Of a DNA stretch of 64,000 bases, positions 34,200 through 47,139 are shown in pieces. How positions within the stretch are numbered: position 1 is the stretch's first letter; each line of letters starts with the position of its first letter. Position numbers and translations under genes: made by a program. The stretch is from Nipponacmea schrenckii (Eukaryota; Mollusca; Gastropoda; Lottiidae): positions 21,057,023 through 21,121,022 of the forward strand of contig CM060200.1 of assembly GCA_030562195.1 (NCBI GenBank). The letters run 5' to 3'. The notes beneath the pieces are model-generated. The model was not told where the DNA came from. It saw only the letters and a list, made by a program, of their open reading frames with translations, and did not search any database.

Positions 34200-37100
34200 C
34201 GTACCATTTGTTTTAAAATACACAATTACATGTGTAAATAATGGACAGATTTATTTTCCGGCGATCAAGTACATAACAGCAAAAACCATATATCATTACA
34301 AAGTACAAGAAGAAAAAAAAAGAATTTGAACCCTGGACCCTCAATACGTCTAGTAAACGAGTAACTCTCAGAGTTATTGTGGCTTCTACCCTTTAAGTGT
34401 TTAAGTGGCACAATAGTATCGTAATGATATACTGTACTGGAATAGAAATAATGCTATCTCGCCAGTTTTCTCCCATCCTGTTTTGAGCGTTATATATCGT
34501 TAATCTATAAAATTGAATGTTCACAGAAGAATATCTCAGAAGACAGACAAGTAAATGTCTTTTATGGTGAAGAGTCAAAAAAGCCCCGCCCTGCACTTCT
34601 CAACTGGGAGAATGGTTCACTGTGGAGAGAAATATTAAAACAGATAAAATTACGTCAAACCTAATTCTATTCTATATTATTATACAGGTATAAATATGTC
34701 CTGTACATTTGAAACATTAAGTGCAAAATTCTTCCTAAAATATACTTAAATACATTCATTTTTTACAGGTAAAAAGTATACTTATACTCTGATTTGATAA
34801 GAAAAATACTTAAAATGTAGTGCAAATTTAGATAATATGTACTTTAATATAGAAGGAAAACCACAAAAATGACGTAAAATATTTGTATTGTCAGGAGAGG
34901 TCAACAGGTTTGCTTATTCATTAACGACTGCAGTTTTTATGACTTAAACGACGACAAAAATCTAGCAATAGTTAAAATTTGTGATCTAGCTTACTAATAT
35001 ATTGCATCTATGTGAACGTTGTATATTATATTTCCTTCATAAACAGATACGCATTATAAGCGGGACTGGGTGGACGTTTGTCCGAAATGATAATTGGTGT
35101 TATGTCACCGATACCGGCTTTACGCGTCTCAATCCAAATCTATGTTTTAGACGTCACTACTTCGTTTCAGTGACGATTTATTTTCCGAAGCTGTTCACAA
35201 CAAACGTCTGGGACGTTTCTTTATCTGTTTTGTCTCCAGGAGACATGGTTATTCATCCCTATTAAAAGCACAGCGATGTATGTAAATCATTTTATTGTTA
35301 TCTTCATTTTATATAGTTTACTATTTGCATTCAATCATTCATTAGGCTTTCTTGTCCATACGATGCAATCACCAACGGTCATCGTTACTCCAAGAAGTAT
35401 GCACCACACCACATACCAGTTTCGTACGAAAAGGCAGAATGGTGGGAGCTAAGCTGACGTAAAAATGAAAAATAAATATAAAGTTTCGTAGTTCGGGGAA
35501 AGTACCCGGGGGTGATGACACGGGTTAGAATTCGCAATACAAAATGTTTAACCAAGCACATACCTCGAAGAGGTTTTTTGGCAAATGGGTGAACCCGTAA
35601 TATATATTCAAAATTAATCCTTTATTAAAAAATATCATCCTTAACCTCTTTTAGCTTCAAATGATGACTTCGGCAAACTTAGCATCAGTGTTACATGGAT
35701 ATCCTTGAAAGTTACGTTTCAGAGAAAAAATTTGTAGACACACTGAGCAGCAGCCTTTACCCCATACTAACCTACTTATAAATTGGGTAAAGTAAGAAGA
35801 TCTTCTGTGTCAATATTGACTTTGTTTAGAATTATATACCATACATACAAGAATAAACACAAATTTCAATATCACATCTTGTACCCTGAAAAACCCTCGA
35901 CCGTCCGTTTTAAGCATAGCAAAATCCTTCATACTTTTACTATTGAACAGATGAAAAATTTGGAGCTACCATTTAGAGACAAACGTCATAAGATTCGGAA
36001 AAACTTATTTTTTGATATGATTTTAAAAAGTCGAATTTCTTTGGACCGACAAATAATTTCATATACGTCATTGGAAATTCAACTCACTTTGGATATCTAT
36101 ATAATTCATATACACACGTCTATATGTCAAGACTTGACAACTATGTATTCAATACAGACAATGTAAACATATTGGCATATAAAAGTTCTTATTATAAAAG
36201 AACCTGTCCCAAGATGTTATTCCAATATTGATACAGTATTACATTTCGTCAACGACCTGTATTGATAACAAATAAACATTTCTCAGTTCACAGTACAGTC
36301 AGAGAACAAGATTAAACTTTTTTTTTTTTTTTTTTTTTCTATATGATTTCGTGCTTTTGACTCTTTCTGACAAAGGAAATATTAATACCATTTATATGAT
36401 ATCGTTCACGATATGCACATAAATATAAATTGTATTGTTGTTGGCTACAAATGACTTATTTTGTTTAAAATCATACAATATAAAACTTCTAACTGTTAAA
36501 ACAGTGCCCAATTCATCAATTGTAGAGATATAGAAATATTACAACAGAGCTTTAATAATCATATAAGTAAAAACGTGCTCACATTGAAATATGTATAATA
36601 CTAAGACAATTGAAAGTTTTTTTTAAATTTGAAATCGTGAGTGGAAAGCAAGATATGAAAAAGTCAATTTTGTTATAGAATCGCACGATAATTGTGTATT
36701 ATAAATTTAGGTGACAGCCACCAATGACATAATATAAGAGGCGACAGTTTGATGAAAATAATAAAGAGTTTTTCTATTGTGTAGCTGGATAAAAAATATA
36801 CTTCATAATGCTGGTGCATATAAAACCCCTTGTAATATGGATAGACATAGGATATTAATGGGTTACTCGAAAGAAGGATTTTTTATGTCTCATTTTTGCG
36901 GGGAAAATAGAAACACCTGCGCCGCTTTAATTCTGACAAGTAAAATGATACGTATGCAAGTCCATATTTATAATGAATTTAATTAAGCTAATTATCAAGT
37001 TAACTCTTAAATCGTGACACTGTATAAACAAACAATTTAGCCAATTACCCACGATAACACGACAATTTGTCCATTATCACCCACCGTCATTTCTTAAATT

Positions 37101-39630
37101 TGTTATTGTCCGCCGAATTGGTTAATAAAAATTGAAAGACCTACGCCAACAATAAGAATTGATGAGAGTGGTAAATTCAAAATATAATACAATTATCCTA
37201 TAAACTGCCAATGCTATCTTGTAAACAAATGTTACTAGCCCATCAAACTTTCCTATGAGATTTGCTTTACAAAGTATTAAAGCTGAGGGGACAAAATCCA
37301 GATATTTGCGGCATGGGTATCAGTAACTAAAATCAGTGACACCCAAATGCAACTTCTCCACCAGGGAGCTGTTTCAAACAATTTTAACAAAGATACATTC
37401 AAGATTTTAAGAAATACAGTAACCTGATTGGTTAATAAAAACTTAATTTTATAGTGATTGACCAATCTTACTATTGGAACACTAAAATTATCCTTAAGTT
37501 AAGTTTTCGTGAAACAGGCTCCTGGCTTTCTACTGATGCAACAGCATTACCACTCGAAATTTGCGGAGGAAAGAGTTGCATCAGGTGATTGAGAAACAAA
37601 ATCCAGATATTTCGAACGCATAAGCAACTTCCCATATTCATGATAAACCCAAATGTAACCTTAATGCACGTTAAATGTTTCCACTGATGTGACATCAGAA
37701 TAAATGAAATAAATTTCGAAATGAAGTTCCACGTTCTGCACTTGATTGAAATAGTGCCAACTCTTTAAAGTTTCAAATAAAGTTGGATATCTGACTTCTG
37801 GGACGTCTGGTTTATAGTTTCTTTTCCACTCAATAAGTTTCTATCATTTCAAAATTCAATCCTGAGGTATAAACATACTTACTTAAATGAACTAAATATT
37901 GCTCCTTATGCTCCTCTATAGTCCGTTAACCGAATTTTTATCCTATAAAATAAATATTGTAGGCTACTAAACTCCGAGATTTATGTGAGAAAATTTCTTG
38001 ACTTGCTGTGACACCTTTCTCATTACTTTTGTTAGTCGTATTTTAAGACAGAAGGATATAATAACATCATATACATAAGACAAAATAAATTAAGGACGGT
38101 TCGGGACACTGCAGCGATACCAATTAATGTGTCCTCGGACAGCAGATGGCAGATGTCGAGAAGACCATGACAATTTTCAGGCATTCAGGCAAATAACCTT
38201 CATCCTTTAAAAAAAAGGGCCATGGTTCTTGGTTCTTTACCTTTTTTAACATGTTCATATATTGTTAAAGAAACCCCCCTCCCCCTTTCTTCCACTTTTC
38301 ATATTTATTACATTTGTGAGAGTCTACCGGGATAATATCATTTTGGGCATTATTCAAGACAAAATTATTCGTCCCAGAAAAAAAAGATTTTAGTCCCGTA
38401 AGCACAGGTTTATGCTTCTTTCAGGTGGAAGACCTAATAGACATTGTCATAAGTATGACCTTTAGTCCAATAAGTGAGTGCAAAGTTCATCTTTAATTAT
38501 ATCATACAGAGCCCTTAATTAAATTTCGGTAAACAATTATTTGTCTAATCTTGTTTTCACACTTTAATGTTCATGTCCACATACATAAACCTGATGGAAA
38601 ATGTTAAAAATGCATTTACAAATCAACAGTCAGTTTGACAACTAACAACTTGATGAGTCAAGGTGCATTTGAGATGCACGTTTCAAACATATTTCGCTGA
38701 CCTTTAAATTCATTATTGCCATATCATGTTTTAGTGTAAATGTAAGTTACAAGGGTATATATAAATATTACGTAACCTAAGACATAATAAGCTGGAGGTG
38801 TCATATTTTCATAACAAGTTTAAATGTGGGTCCCCTTTCGGATGAGACTTGAGAGTTTTATTTTTTTCTAGTTTGAAATTAAAATTTATACTTTGTCACG
38901 GCAGTATTTTTGTAAAAAGAAGTAGCGAATGAATGTGATTATTAACGACAATTTAATGTCTTAATGTTTTTGTGTTCTTTGAAAAATTTGTGTTGTTTAA
39001 TCAAGAAGTGTTGTTATCATACTGTTAAATATTATGTAAACTTCCTTCAAATAAACAAAATAATGGTCATTATATAATAAAGATAAGGATAATGGTCTTT
39101 ATACAAAGGTAAATTATTTTTTTGACGTCATAATTGTGCAGCAGTGACCTCTAATATCTTGAGTCTGCGTTAGTCTTATCTTTCCTATATCATAAATTTA
39201 ATATCCTCGTTTAATTGTTTTCCACATATATCATTTTTCTCAGATCAAGATCTATCACATGATAAGCAAACCCTTCGCATGAGCCTAATATATTTTAATG
39301 AAACGTTAGCCCAAAATACTACTCCTTACATAATAAGACTCTACCAGACGCATTCAACTGTGATTTCCCTCTATCCTATATTATAGTATTCTTTCCTGTA
39401 AGCTCTTATATTCGAATATTTGTTTGTTAAATGCTAACAGTTGATCATTTATTGTTGACACGGAAACTACACTGATCCTTTTAACATGAATATGAATCAG
39501 TCATACATGAGCAGTAAAATGCTTTCAGCTCAACCTTCGACATAATTTGTTAGTATCCGTAAATTATACAAAGTAACGTTAGCAGCTTTCTTGTCCTAAT
39601 AATGCAGTAAAATGGTAGCTAGTTAATCTA
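34200..39630. other. Intergenic region between the M13 and SETD9 genes
   Basis: Apart from the MITE at 37365-37522 and a poly-T run (36318-36339), nothing is recognised. A 127-codon frame (35783-36166) and an 87-codon frame (35002-35265) on the plus strand have no recognisable domain. They are probably chance frames. Confidence 0.5.
37365..37522. mobile_element. 158-bp MITE with GGAGC(C)TGTTTCA termini
   Basis: The left end GGAGCTGTTTCAAAC and right end GTTTTCGTGAAACAGGCTCC are imperfect inverted repeats; the inner AT-rich part also partly pairs (GATTGGTTAATAAAA against TGACCAATC). The flanks on both sides carry a diverged duplicated segment, ACAAAATCCAGATATTT (37289 and 37597). Confidence 0.6.
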
Positions 39631-39639
39631 GCCTACAGA

Positions 39640-39677
39640 AAATGGCGGCGCCCATAGATAGAAAGTTTTTGGTGTAG
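39640..39677 (+). promoter_or_regulatory. YY1-like motif with 11-codon upstream reading frame before SETD9
   Basis: GAAAATGGCGGCGCCC at 39638-39653 fits the AANATGGCGGC YY1-type element common at housekeeping promoters. Its ATG (39642) opens an 11-codon frame (MAAPIDRKFLV) ending at TAG 39675-39677, 17 bp before the SETD9 start. If transcription begins upstream, it would act as a uORF; if transcription begins at the motif, it marks the start site. Confidence 0.5.
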
Positions 39678-39694
39678 CCTAAATAATAATAACA

Positions 39695-42256
39695 ATGTTA
39701 AAGCGGTTAATTGAGAAATGGAAACAATATAGATACAGACTTGTACCATGGATAGCACTTAATTTGAATGAAAGGTACGCAATAGCATTTGTTAAAGCAC
39801 AATAAAAGAAGCATCGATTCCCTTTAGATACACGATAGTCCCGAATATCTCGCCCCACTTTTTAAAATGTTGCATTCGTTAAGCCTCGTATATAGAAGAA
39901 GTTCTTGATAAAAGTCAAACACGATATAGTTTGGATTATCTTTGAAACGTTTCATTTGTATATAAAAAAATATATTTTTATTATCATATTATAGTATTTC
40001 CTGTACAAGAGCTGGATTTCAGCTATTTGTGCCAGTCCTTACTCTTTTGACTAATTCCAACGTTCTGGGTAGATATAAACTCAATTAAAACGAAATGTTG
40101 TGTTATGTCATATCTTAAGTTTACTGGCTTAATCAATAGAGGTAACAAAATATCAAGTACACCTTATAAAACCCTAAAAGTCATGTTTAATATTCAGCGA
40201 GCATGCTAATGAACTAATGTTTTCTTTTTAAGTAGAACGATAGGGCCCATCCATGTACGTATTATAACTCTGAACTATTTTCGCAACATTACACTAAGAC
40301 ATAATCACGTTATTTGGATTCTGGAAAGTTTCTATCAAACCTGAACACCCTCAATAAATATTCTATTGACATCGTTTAGGACAATTCGTGCAGTTCCAAC
40401 CAAAACAGCAGATGCTATTATACCAATGTCAGCAGCAATAAGATACCTTGAAAAGATATTCCAAGCATTTGAAGAAGCAATTAATAAACAGTCTAAGGAA
40501 CAGTCACCTAATTTAGATAAGGTTCATCATCAGAATCTTAGTGTGCTGCAGAATACCTTTGGATTTCAAGTTGAAAAGAGACCTAGTAACCTTATTGGTG
40601 GTGGTGTTGGTGTATTCGTTACGTCAGGAGAGGTCCCACCCAATACTATAGTAGCACTATATCCAGGTGGGTTCTCGCAATCATTAATGAATCGACTATT
40701 ATTATTCACTGGTTTTTAGGGAATAGTGTAGCTGCAGATGAAGTTCTATTTGAACATTGCCCTAAGATGATTTCGAACCGATTTTGACTACTTCGTACAC
40801 TTGAAGACTGAATTTCGGGGAAGGGAGCGATTGGTTATGGTTACAAAAAGGTCAGATACAGATTAATGTCATGAATTTTCAGTTGATTTAGTTAAGTTTC
40901 GAGTTAATACGTGCATTAAATTTATCTGTTCTAGGTACTTTGTACTATAATTACGAACCTATTTTGTTACAAAGTTTATCTAATCCTTTTATATTTCGTT
41001 GTATCGATGGCCTACTGATTGATGGGAATGATAAAAGAATCTCCAAATATATTTTCAAGTAAGTTACTATGATGAAGTGTTTACAGGAATTGTAAAGAGA
41101 ATTTCTGGCCTTGTTATTTGTATATCGGGGACACTTTCAAGTCTTTAAACACCCGTGGTTTCTCGAACTCAGGAAATAATTATTTGGAAATGACGCATTC
41201 CCAGCAAACAGATTCCTTCTCAGCCGCAGACTATAATTAATAATAGAGTTATGCTCTCCTATTTCAACCTGGCGTAATTTATGACTAAAAATTGCCGACC
41301 GGTTCACATTTCCTTCAACGTTGCCTTATATCACTCTTCAATACGTCTTACATTGCTTTTTTAACGGAAAAGGATAGTTGTGCAAACCAGAGCCATTAAT
41401 ATCTCCATTGATGATGCAATAACCAATATTGAATGTAATGAGTGGAGGATTTGCTTAATCAAGTACGTCCATAAATTAAAGATTCTTCGCTGTTGTGGAA
41501 AGGAAAATATATAGTTAACAGGCATGACAAACTAAACATCTCCTCAAATTAATACAGAAATGATCTAATTACGTCTTTATACTGATGATATATCATTTTG
41601 TCTTGATAAATGACCACAGGGCATTCATAAAACCAACTTATTTTCAGGTCGTGTTCGAACAGAGATCGTATTGGCCCTTACCTGACTTCTGATACATCTT
41701 GGCTGGCATCATTTCCTGTAAACCCCCTGAATATAGGACAGTATGTAAATAACCAATCCAAAGGTATTTTTGATCTAATACGACCATCAGCTCTGTTTAT
41801 GGATAGAAAAACCAAAATTGCATGTTCACAGCTGCAAATTGATTGAAAGGAATGCTGAAACAGATTTAAAAATCAAACGAAATATATGTCGATTGTAACT
41901 AAAATAAATGCTCATGACTCATTTCCGTACTGACTATTCCATGTATCATCTCACATTATTTGAACATGTATTCCATATACGTGTACTATTTTTTGGTGTA
42001 TATACAGAATTTTATGATATTCACAACTAACATTTCTTGTTTCGCAGCACACAAAGCCAATGTGACTTACCAAGAAATTGATGTACCTCAAGAATTTCCA
42101 TTTCATTTACGGAAGTATATTCCAAATATTTATTATGGTGCCAATTTAGACTCTATGGATGTGAAAAGGTTAACCCGTGTAGTGATATTAGTGTCTACTC
42201 GAACTATAAAAACCGGAGAAGAACTATTTTCTACGTATTTTACTGTGTTGTACTGA
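39695..42256 (+). CDS. SETD9: SET domain-containing protein 9 (SETD9) orthologue, 5 exons, intact
   Basis: Presumed protein-lysine methyltransferase of the SET superfamily; its substrate is not established. Exons: 39695-39774, 40380-40666, 40935-41058, 41648-41763, 42048-42256. All introns are GT-AG with matching phases, and 816 nt give 271 residues plus TGA, slightly shorter than vertebrate SETD9. Exon 1 encodes the typical SETD9 start (WKQYRYRLVPWIALNL, residues 9-24). The SET core shows GGGVGVFV (100-107), LIDGND in exon 3, GQYVNNQSK (194-202) and GEELFSTYF (259-267). The usual 'YVNNCS' Cys is Gln200 here. That Cys is not a catalytic residue, and the cofactor-binding Asn and the C-terminal Tyr are kept. 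An AATAAA lies at 42806-42811 beyond a minisatellite in the probable 3' UTR. No neighbour is functionally linked. Confidence 0.94.
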
Positions 42257-42409
42257 TACCCGAGGTAGCTATCCATTTGTTGAATTGTCGAGTAATATCC
42301 AAGTGTAAGACAGTATCAGCATGGTCATAACTCAGCTTAAAAGACATTAAATTTCATTAGCATAATTCCCATCTATTGTTTAATATCCCGACCATCACGA
42401 TCTTCAGTA

Positions 42410-42775
42410 TCATGTCCAATCATTATCACAATCACATCACCAGCATCATCAGCAGCATGATTTATCACCGCCATCATCAGCAGCATGATTTATCGGCGCC
42501 ATCATCATCAGCAGCAGCATGATTTAACACCACCATCAGCAGCAGCAGCATGATTTATCACCGCCATCATCAGCAGCATGATTAATCATCACGATCATCA
42601 GCAGCAGCATGAATTATCACCAACATTATCAGCAGCATGATTTATCACCACCATCATCAGCAGCATGATTTATCACCACCATCATCATATTTTGTCACAA
42701 GCATTATGTTTTATCACCGCCATCATCAGCAGCATGAATTATCGCCAGCATCACCAGCAGCATGAATTATCATTA
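42410..42775 (+). repeat. CATCATCAGCAGCATGATTTATCACC minisatellite
   Basis: About a dozen imperfect copies of a 24-36 bp unit built from ATCACC, CATCATCAG and CAGCATGATTT blocks. It begins about 150 bp after the SETD9 stop codon, so it may be transcribed in the 3' UTR. Confidence 0.85.
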
Positions 42776-42805
42776 ATTTCAGAACTTAACTAACAACATC
42801 ATCAT

Positions 42806-42811
42806 AATAAA
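42806..42811 (+). promoter_or_regulatory. Candidate polyadenylation signal for SETD9
   Basis: AATAAA about 550 bp after the stop, just beyond the minisatellite. No nearer canonical signal was noticed. Confidence 0.35.
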
Positions 42812-42937
42812 TTGGAATCATGAACTGGCCTACTGTCCTAAACATCAATTATATCGGTAATTGTTAGACAACTTGAAGAAATGAAACTCGTGAAAATCAA
42901 GAGTTCGATTAAGGGGAGACAATTCCCCCTTGCCATA

Positions 42938-43725
42938 GTTTTTTTATACGCCCACATTATAATGTGGTCGTTTATTGTCGTCACCCCTGTCCGTCCGTCC
43001 GTCCGTCCGACTGTTAGTCCGTCGGTCCGTCTGTCCGTCCACCATTGCTTGTGAACGCGATAGAGACTACAGTTATTGCCCTTGCCCAAAACGCGTTAAA
43101 ATTGGCTTGTAAACGCTATAGAGACTACATTTTTCATTGGATTTGAATGAAACTTGCTGTGATCATTTATATTGATGAGATCTTGGACAAATTCAATATA
43201 GGCTATTTTTCGATTAATGGTTTTTGAGTTATTGCACTTGACTTAGTCAAAACGCATCAAAATTGGCTTGTGAACGCGATAGAGAAAACAATTTTCAATG
43301 GATTTGAATGAAACTTGCTGTGATTATTTATATTGAAGAGATCTCAGACATCTTGAAATTGGCGATTTTTCGTTAAACAGTTTTTGAGTTATTGCCCTTG
43401 ACTTAGTCAAAACGCATTAAAATTGGCTTGTAAATGCTATAGAGACTACATTTTTCATTGGATTTGAATGAAACTTGCTGTGATGATTTATATTGATGAG
43501 ATCTTGGACAAATTCAAAATGGGCTATTTTTCGATTAATGGTTTTTGAGTTATTGCACTAGACTTAGTTAAAACCCGTCAAAATTGGCCTGTGAACGCGA
43601 TAGAGATTACAATTTCCATTGGATTTGAATTAAATTTGTGTCATAATTTATATTGATGAGATCTTAAACAAGTTTGATAGTGAAGATTTTTTGGTGAACG
43701 TTCTTTGAGTTGTTGCCCTTGTTCT
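42938..43725 (-). mobile_element. Dispersed repeat of ~160-bp modules, copy 3 (inverted), with GTCCGTCC end
   Basis: On the plus strand it starts ATACGCCCACATTATAATGTG, then a TCCG tetranucleotide run (about 42990-43040). About five modules follow in the opposite orientation to copies 1 and 2 (GTTATTGCCCTTGACTTAGT). Since copies 1 and 2 begin with ATACGC.CAC ahead of forward modules, the family appears to end in inverted TACGCCCAC at both sides. The 83-codon minus-strand frame here is only translated TCCG repeat. Confidence 0.75.
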
Positions 43726-43729
43726 ATAA

Positions 43730-45385
43730 AGCTTAATTTCTGACATACACATCAAGCAATGAAAATCGCTTTATAATATGAAACATCAGCATAAAAAATG
43801 TGATAAAAATTAAATGAATGAGGTTGCATTCCAATTTTTATTATTGAACAAAATAGCGGAAAACTATAACGGAATCTATAACGTGTGCAACCATTATAAG
43901 CACGCGAGGCCTCTGGTTATTTGGCCATGCTAACTACAAAACGTTTTTCCATTCGGCGAGGGACATTTGATTTTGGCCATTTGGCCAGTTATACAACCCA
44001 TCAGTCTATAACTATTATTTTATTAAAATACTATAGTTACTACATTGCTACAAAAACTGTGACTCACAAAATACAAATAAAGTGTGGCATTCAGGCCAAA
44101 TTTCAAAACATCTTAATATCAAAACTTATCGTAAAATATGAATTTAAACAAGTACATTTTCGCTAATAATTTAAAATTTTTCGAACTGCGCATAGATCAT
44201 CAAAGACAAAAAATAATGAAAACAGATGTTTGCTCTTCTCGTAGCTTTGATTGCAGAATTGGGAACGTAATTGTTCATCATTTGCTGCATCATCTGGTTG
44301 ACATTCGACGACCCTACACAGCAACGTTACATCCTTATACCATACGCTTGGTGCATCCGTCTGTTGCTTCTCAATGACGTTTCTTTGCCTTTATATTATT
44401 TTTAAAGCAGTAAATATGATTGGATACCTAATACTCGTTATTACTTTCAATTTTTGTTAAATGGATATGCGTTATATAAATTCACTGAGCATACAGAATT
44501 CTGGCCTATCTCGAAAAATAATGTGAAATAATGTATAAATGTGAACTTGGAAGACTATAATTTTCAATGAAGCGGAATCCAACTCGCCTCCTTGCCCCCG
44601 TTGTTTCGGCGCCACTGAAATAAGTATATTAATGATCCGCGAAGCATCTTGTGTCCGTCCGAACTTGTAAAGTTCATCACTCTATGACACGGCTGTATGG
44701 ATCAATAACAAAAAGCTTCACAACGCTTATAATACACAATAAATATATAAATTACACTAATATATGATCAAATGAACACAACCTTGAGACATGCGTTGAG
44801 CAAATTAAAATGTATTGTTCATTGTTTGTTTGCCATGAGCGAACATGTTATAAGATACATTGCTTTGTTTAAATACATCACAACCAAAAGAGTAATGGAC
44901 TTTTTTGATACAGAAAAGAATTGAACATCATGTAAAGTTTAATACCAAATTCACGAGCTTGTGGTTGCCATTTGATGCATATATGGCACTACCAGGGGAG
45001 TGTCACCTGGAACTGTGTTCTCTGCCATTGAGGCATAAGAAACTACATATGACTCTTAATAAGATCCATACGTAATTTCGTATGGCGTAGTGGGTGACAA
45101 TTGAAATTTCAACACACTATGACACCTTAGCTTTATAACATTTTTGCATACAAATAAAAGGCTAGGCTATGTACAAGACCGCGACTAACTTACACACTAA
45201 AAGCAATGGATATACATTATACATGGTATTTAACAATGATGTACTATTGCAAAGCCCACCCAATTGTCCATGTGATTACCTCCCTTGTATTACTTTCCAT
45301 ATAATGGCCGAAAATAAATGAATAAAGTGTTGGTCTCCAGTAAATTTAGAATGCAGTGAGTTTGGTAAGACAAATGACAAACGAT
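43730..45385. other. Non-coding stretch between the inverted repeat and the small GPI-type gene
   Basis: No assignable feature. An open piece on the minus strand (about 44335-44170) has three to four Cys and a plausible composition, but no supported splice sites or start. Confidence 0.4.
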
Positions 45386-45389
45386 GGTG

Positions 45390-47133
45390 TTATAAAAGTA
45401 ACTGTAGGGATGCCACTAGGGAAGTAAACATGGCAACCATTGCTAATCCAGAAGTGGTGGCACCATTTCCAGCATTTCCTTTGGTTTCCGGTTCTGGTTC
45501 AGGATGTGCTTCGACCGGTGCTTGAGCTGAAAAAATTGAAATGTACCCATTAAACACTTAGAATAATAAAGCCCAACAAAATATCGGGTTTTTTCTCAAA
45601 AGACCAAAACTTTAACCGTTTGAAAACAATCAGAGATGTAAAATATGAAATTAGCCCTGAAGGTACCCATGCACCTATCCGAAATTACTATGTTAAATAT
45701 TTCAATTTCCAGCTTGTAGCTTTACGCAAAGTAGAATTTTATGGTTATGAATAAAAGACCCATCAAACATCGATGTGGATAAAAGACCAAACCAAATCCT
45801 CTATGGACCAAAATTAGTCTGGTATCGTTCCGAAGACTTGATTATAGTTCCTGTAAATATTTTACTATCAGAGATAATTTACGATAATTGGTAGAGGGAC
45901 TATTTGCATGAACGAACAGAAATATTGAAATGATACCACATGATTTATCTTTTGTATAAATATTTGAATGGTTTGTTGTCTTTTATTAACTTATGTTCAC
46001 AAATTGTCTGATAAAACTTTCAGAAATTTGGACAAAGATCATAGAGTTACTTTGTAGAAAAAACTTTCTTTTTCACCCTAAACGAGTTTCTGTTTGCTCA
46101 GTTTTTGTTGTTTGGTATATCGAGAGCATGTCCATGGTCCATTACATGTAATTAATTCTTGGTGAAAGAGTTTGGGTTGATTTCGGTTAAAACTTAAATT
46201 TGATTTAAAACAATATAGAGACATTAATCACAGCTCGTACAGCGCTTCAAAATTGAAATGTTAGTGTTTTAAAGCCGAAAAATCAGATTGTTACCATGGA
46301 CAGGTCCGACAATTTCGGGGTTGATTTGAGTGTTGAATATGAAAATAGTTTTTAGATATAGCCCCACTAGAAATACACGAAAATCGCAAAATTTCTCAAA
46401 CTAGTAAACTAGTACATCGCAGTCTTAAAAAATAACTAGTCGTCATATTTACATTCAATTGCGAATAATACTAGATACATTTGAAGGCTCAAATCCTGAG
46501 CGCCTGTCAACCAAATGTGGAACATTTAAAATCATGTACTTTTAAAAAATCTTCATAAACTGGTAGAATGTAATCAAATATTTGTTTGGGTCACCGCCAA
46601 TGTATATATTATATACGTAAATACATATATACACTTCGGTTAACGTTTCCCGGAATATTTAAAGTCAATATTAAAGGGATTCGGTCGTTTAAATATTTGT
46701 CTATCAAGCCGACAGAGGTGAATGTCAGCTATTCATATCATTTTTCAGATTTAAAATCCCACTTTATTTCTCCTACATTTAAAAAAGACTGCGTCAATCT
46801 TCTAGTCTTCTAATAAAAAAAGGGGGTGACCTTCAAACAACCTATTAATAGGCTACCATAACGGTATTTTAAAATGAATGCCTTGGAAGTTACGACAGCA
46901 AGGTACGTTTTCGTTGAATTAGGCCTATACGAACTCTATTTGAGTATTCACTTACTAGCATTTGTATGCATAGCAACCATTTTTGGTGTAGAAGGTTCAG
47001 ATTCTGGTTCTGGATTAGATTCTTGAACTTCCGCTGGAACTGGATTTTCAATATCGCCATTTTCATCAGCTGCCAAAGTGAGACAAGCCCATCCTGCAAC
47101 TACCAGTAATAATAACAATAACCAATTCTTCAT
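45390..47133 (-). CDS. Small secreted, probably GPI-anchored Pro/Glu-rich protein (104 residues, two exons), family unknown
   Basis: Exon 1 is 47133-46956 and exon 2 is 45526-45390. The GTAAGT donor and TTTTTTCAG acceptor agree in phase (A plus CT gives Thr60), and the stop is TAA at 45390-45392. Residues 1-21 form a signal peptide (MKNWLLLLLLVVAGWACLTL, then Ala). The middle is acidic and Pro/Glu-rich, with two PEPE-type clusters, one in each exon (about residues 41-46 and 68-72). The C-terminus has small residues (GNAGNGATTSG, about 76-86) followed by a hydrophobic end without charged residues, the layout of a GPI-attachment signal. There are no Cys in the mature part. Small GPI-anchored peptides of this plan are often heavily glycosylated surface or extracellular-matrix proteins. 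Function is unknown, and nothing links it to neighbouring genes. Confidence 0.75.
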
Positions 47134-47139
47134 GACAAA

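Noticed and set aside
35783..36166. 127-codon plus-strand open frame, the longest outside named genes
   Set aside because: No domain, no supporting splice or start context, Ile/Lys-rich AT-driven composition. Kept only as a remark on the intergenic stretch.
42838..43089. 83-codon minus-strand frame rich in RTDG
   Set aside because: It is a translation of the TCCG tetranucleotide run in the dispersed repeat.
44170..44335. Minus-strand Cys-containing frame and a short plus-strand signal-peptide-like frame
   Set aside because: Two frames look half plausible but neither has a start, splice pair or recognisable family; the plus one stops after 14 codons.
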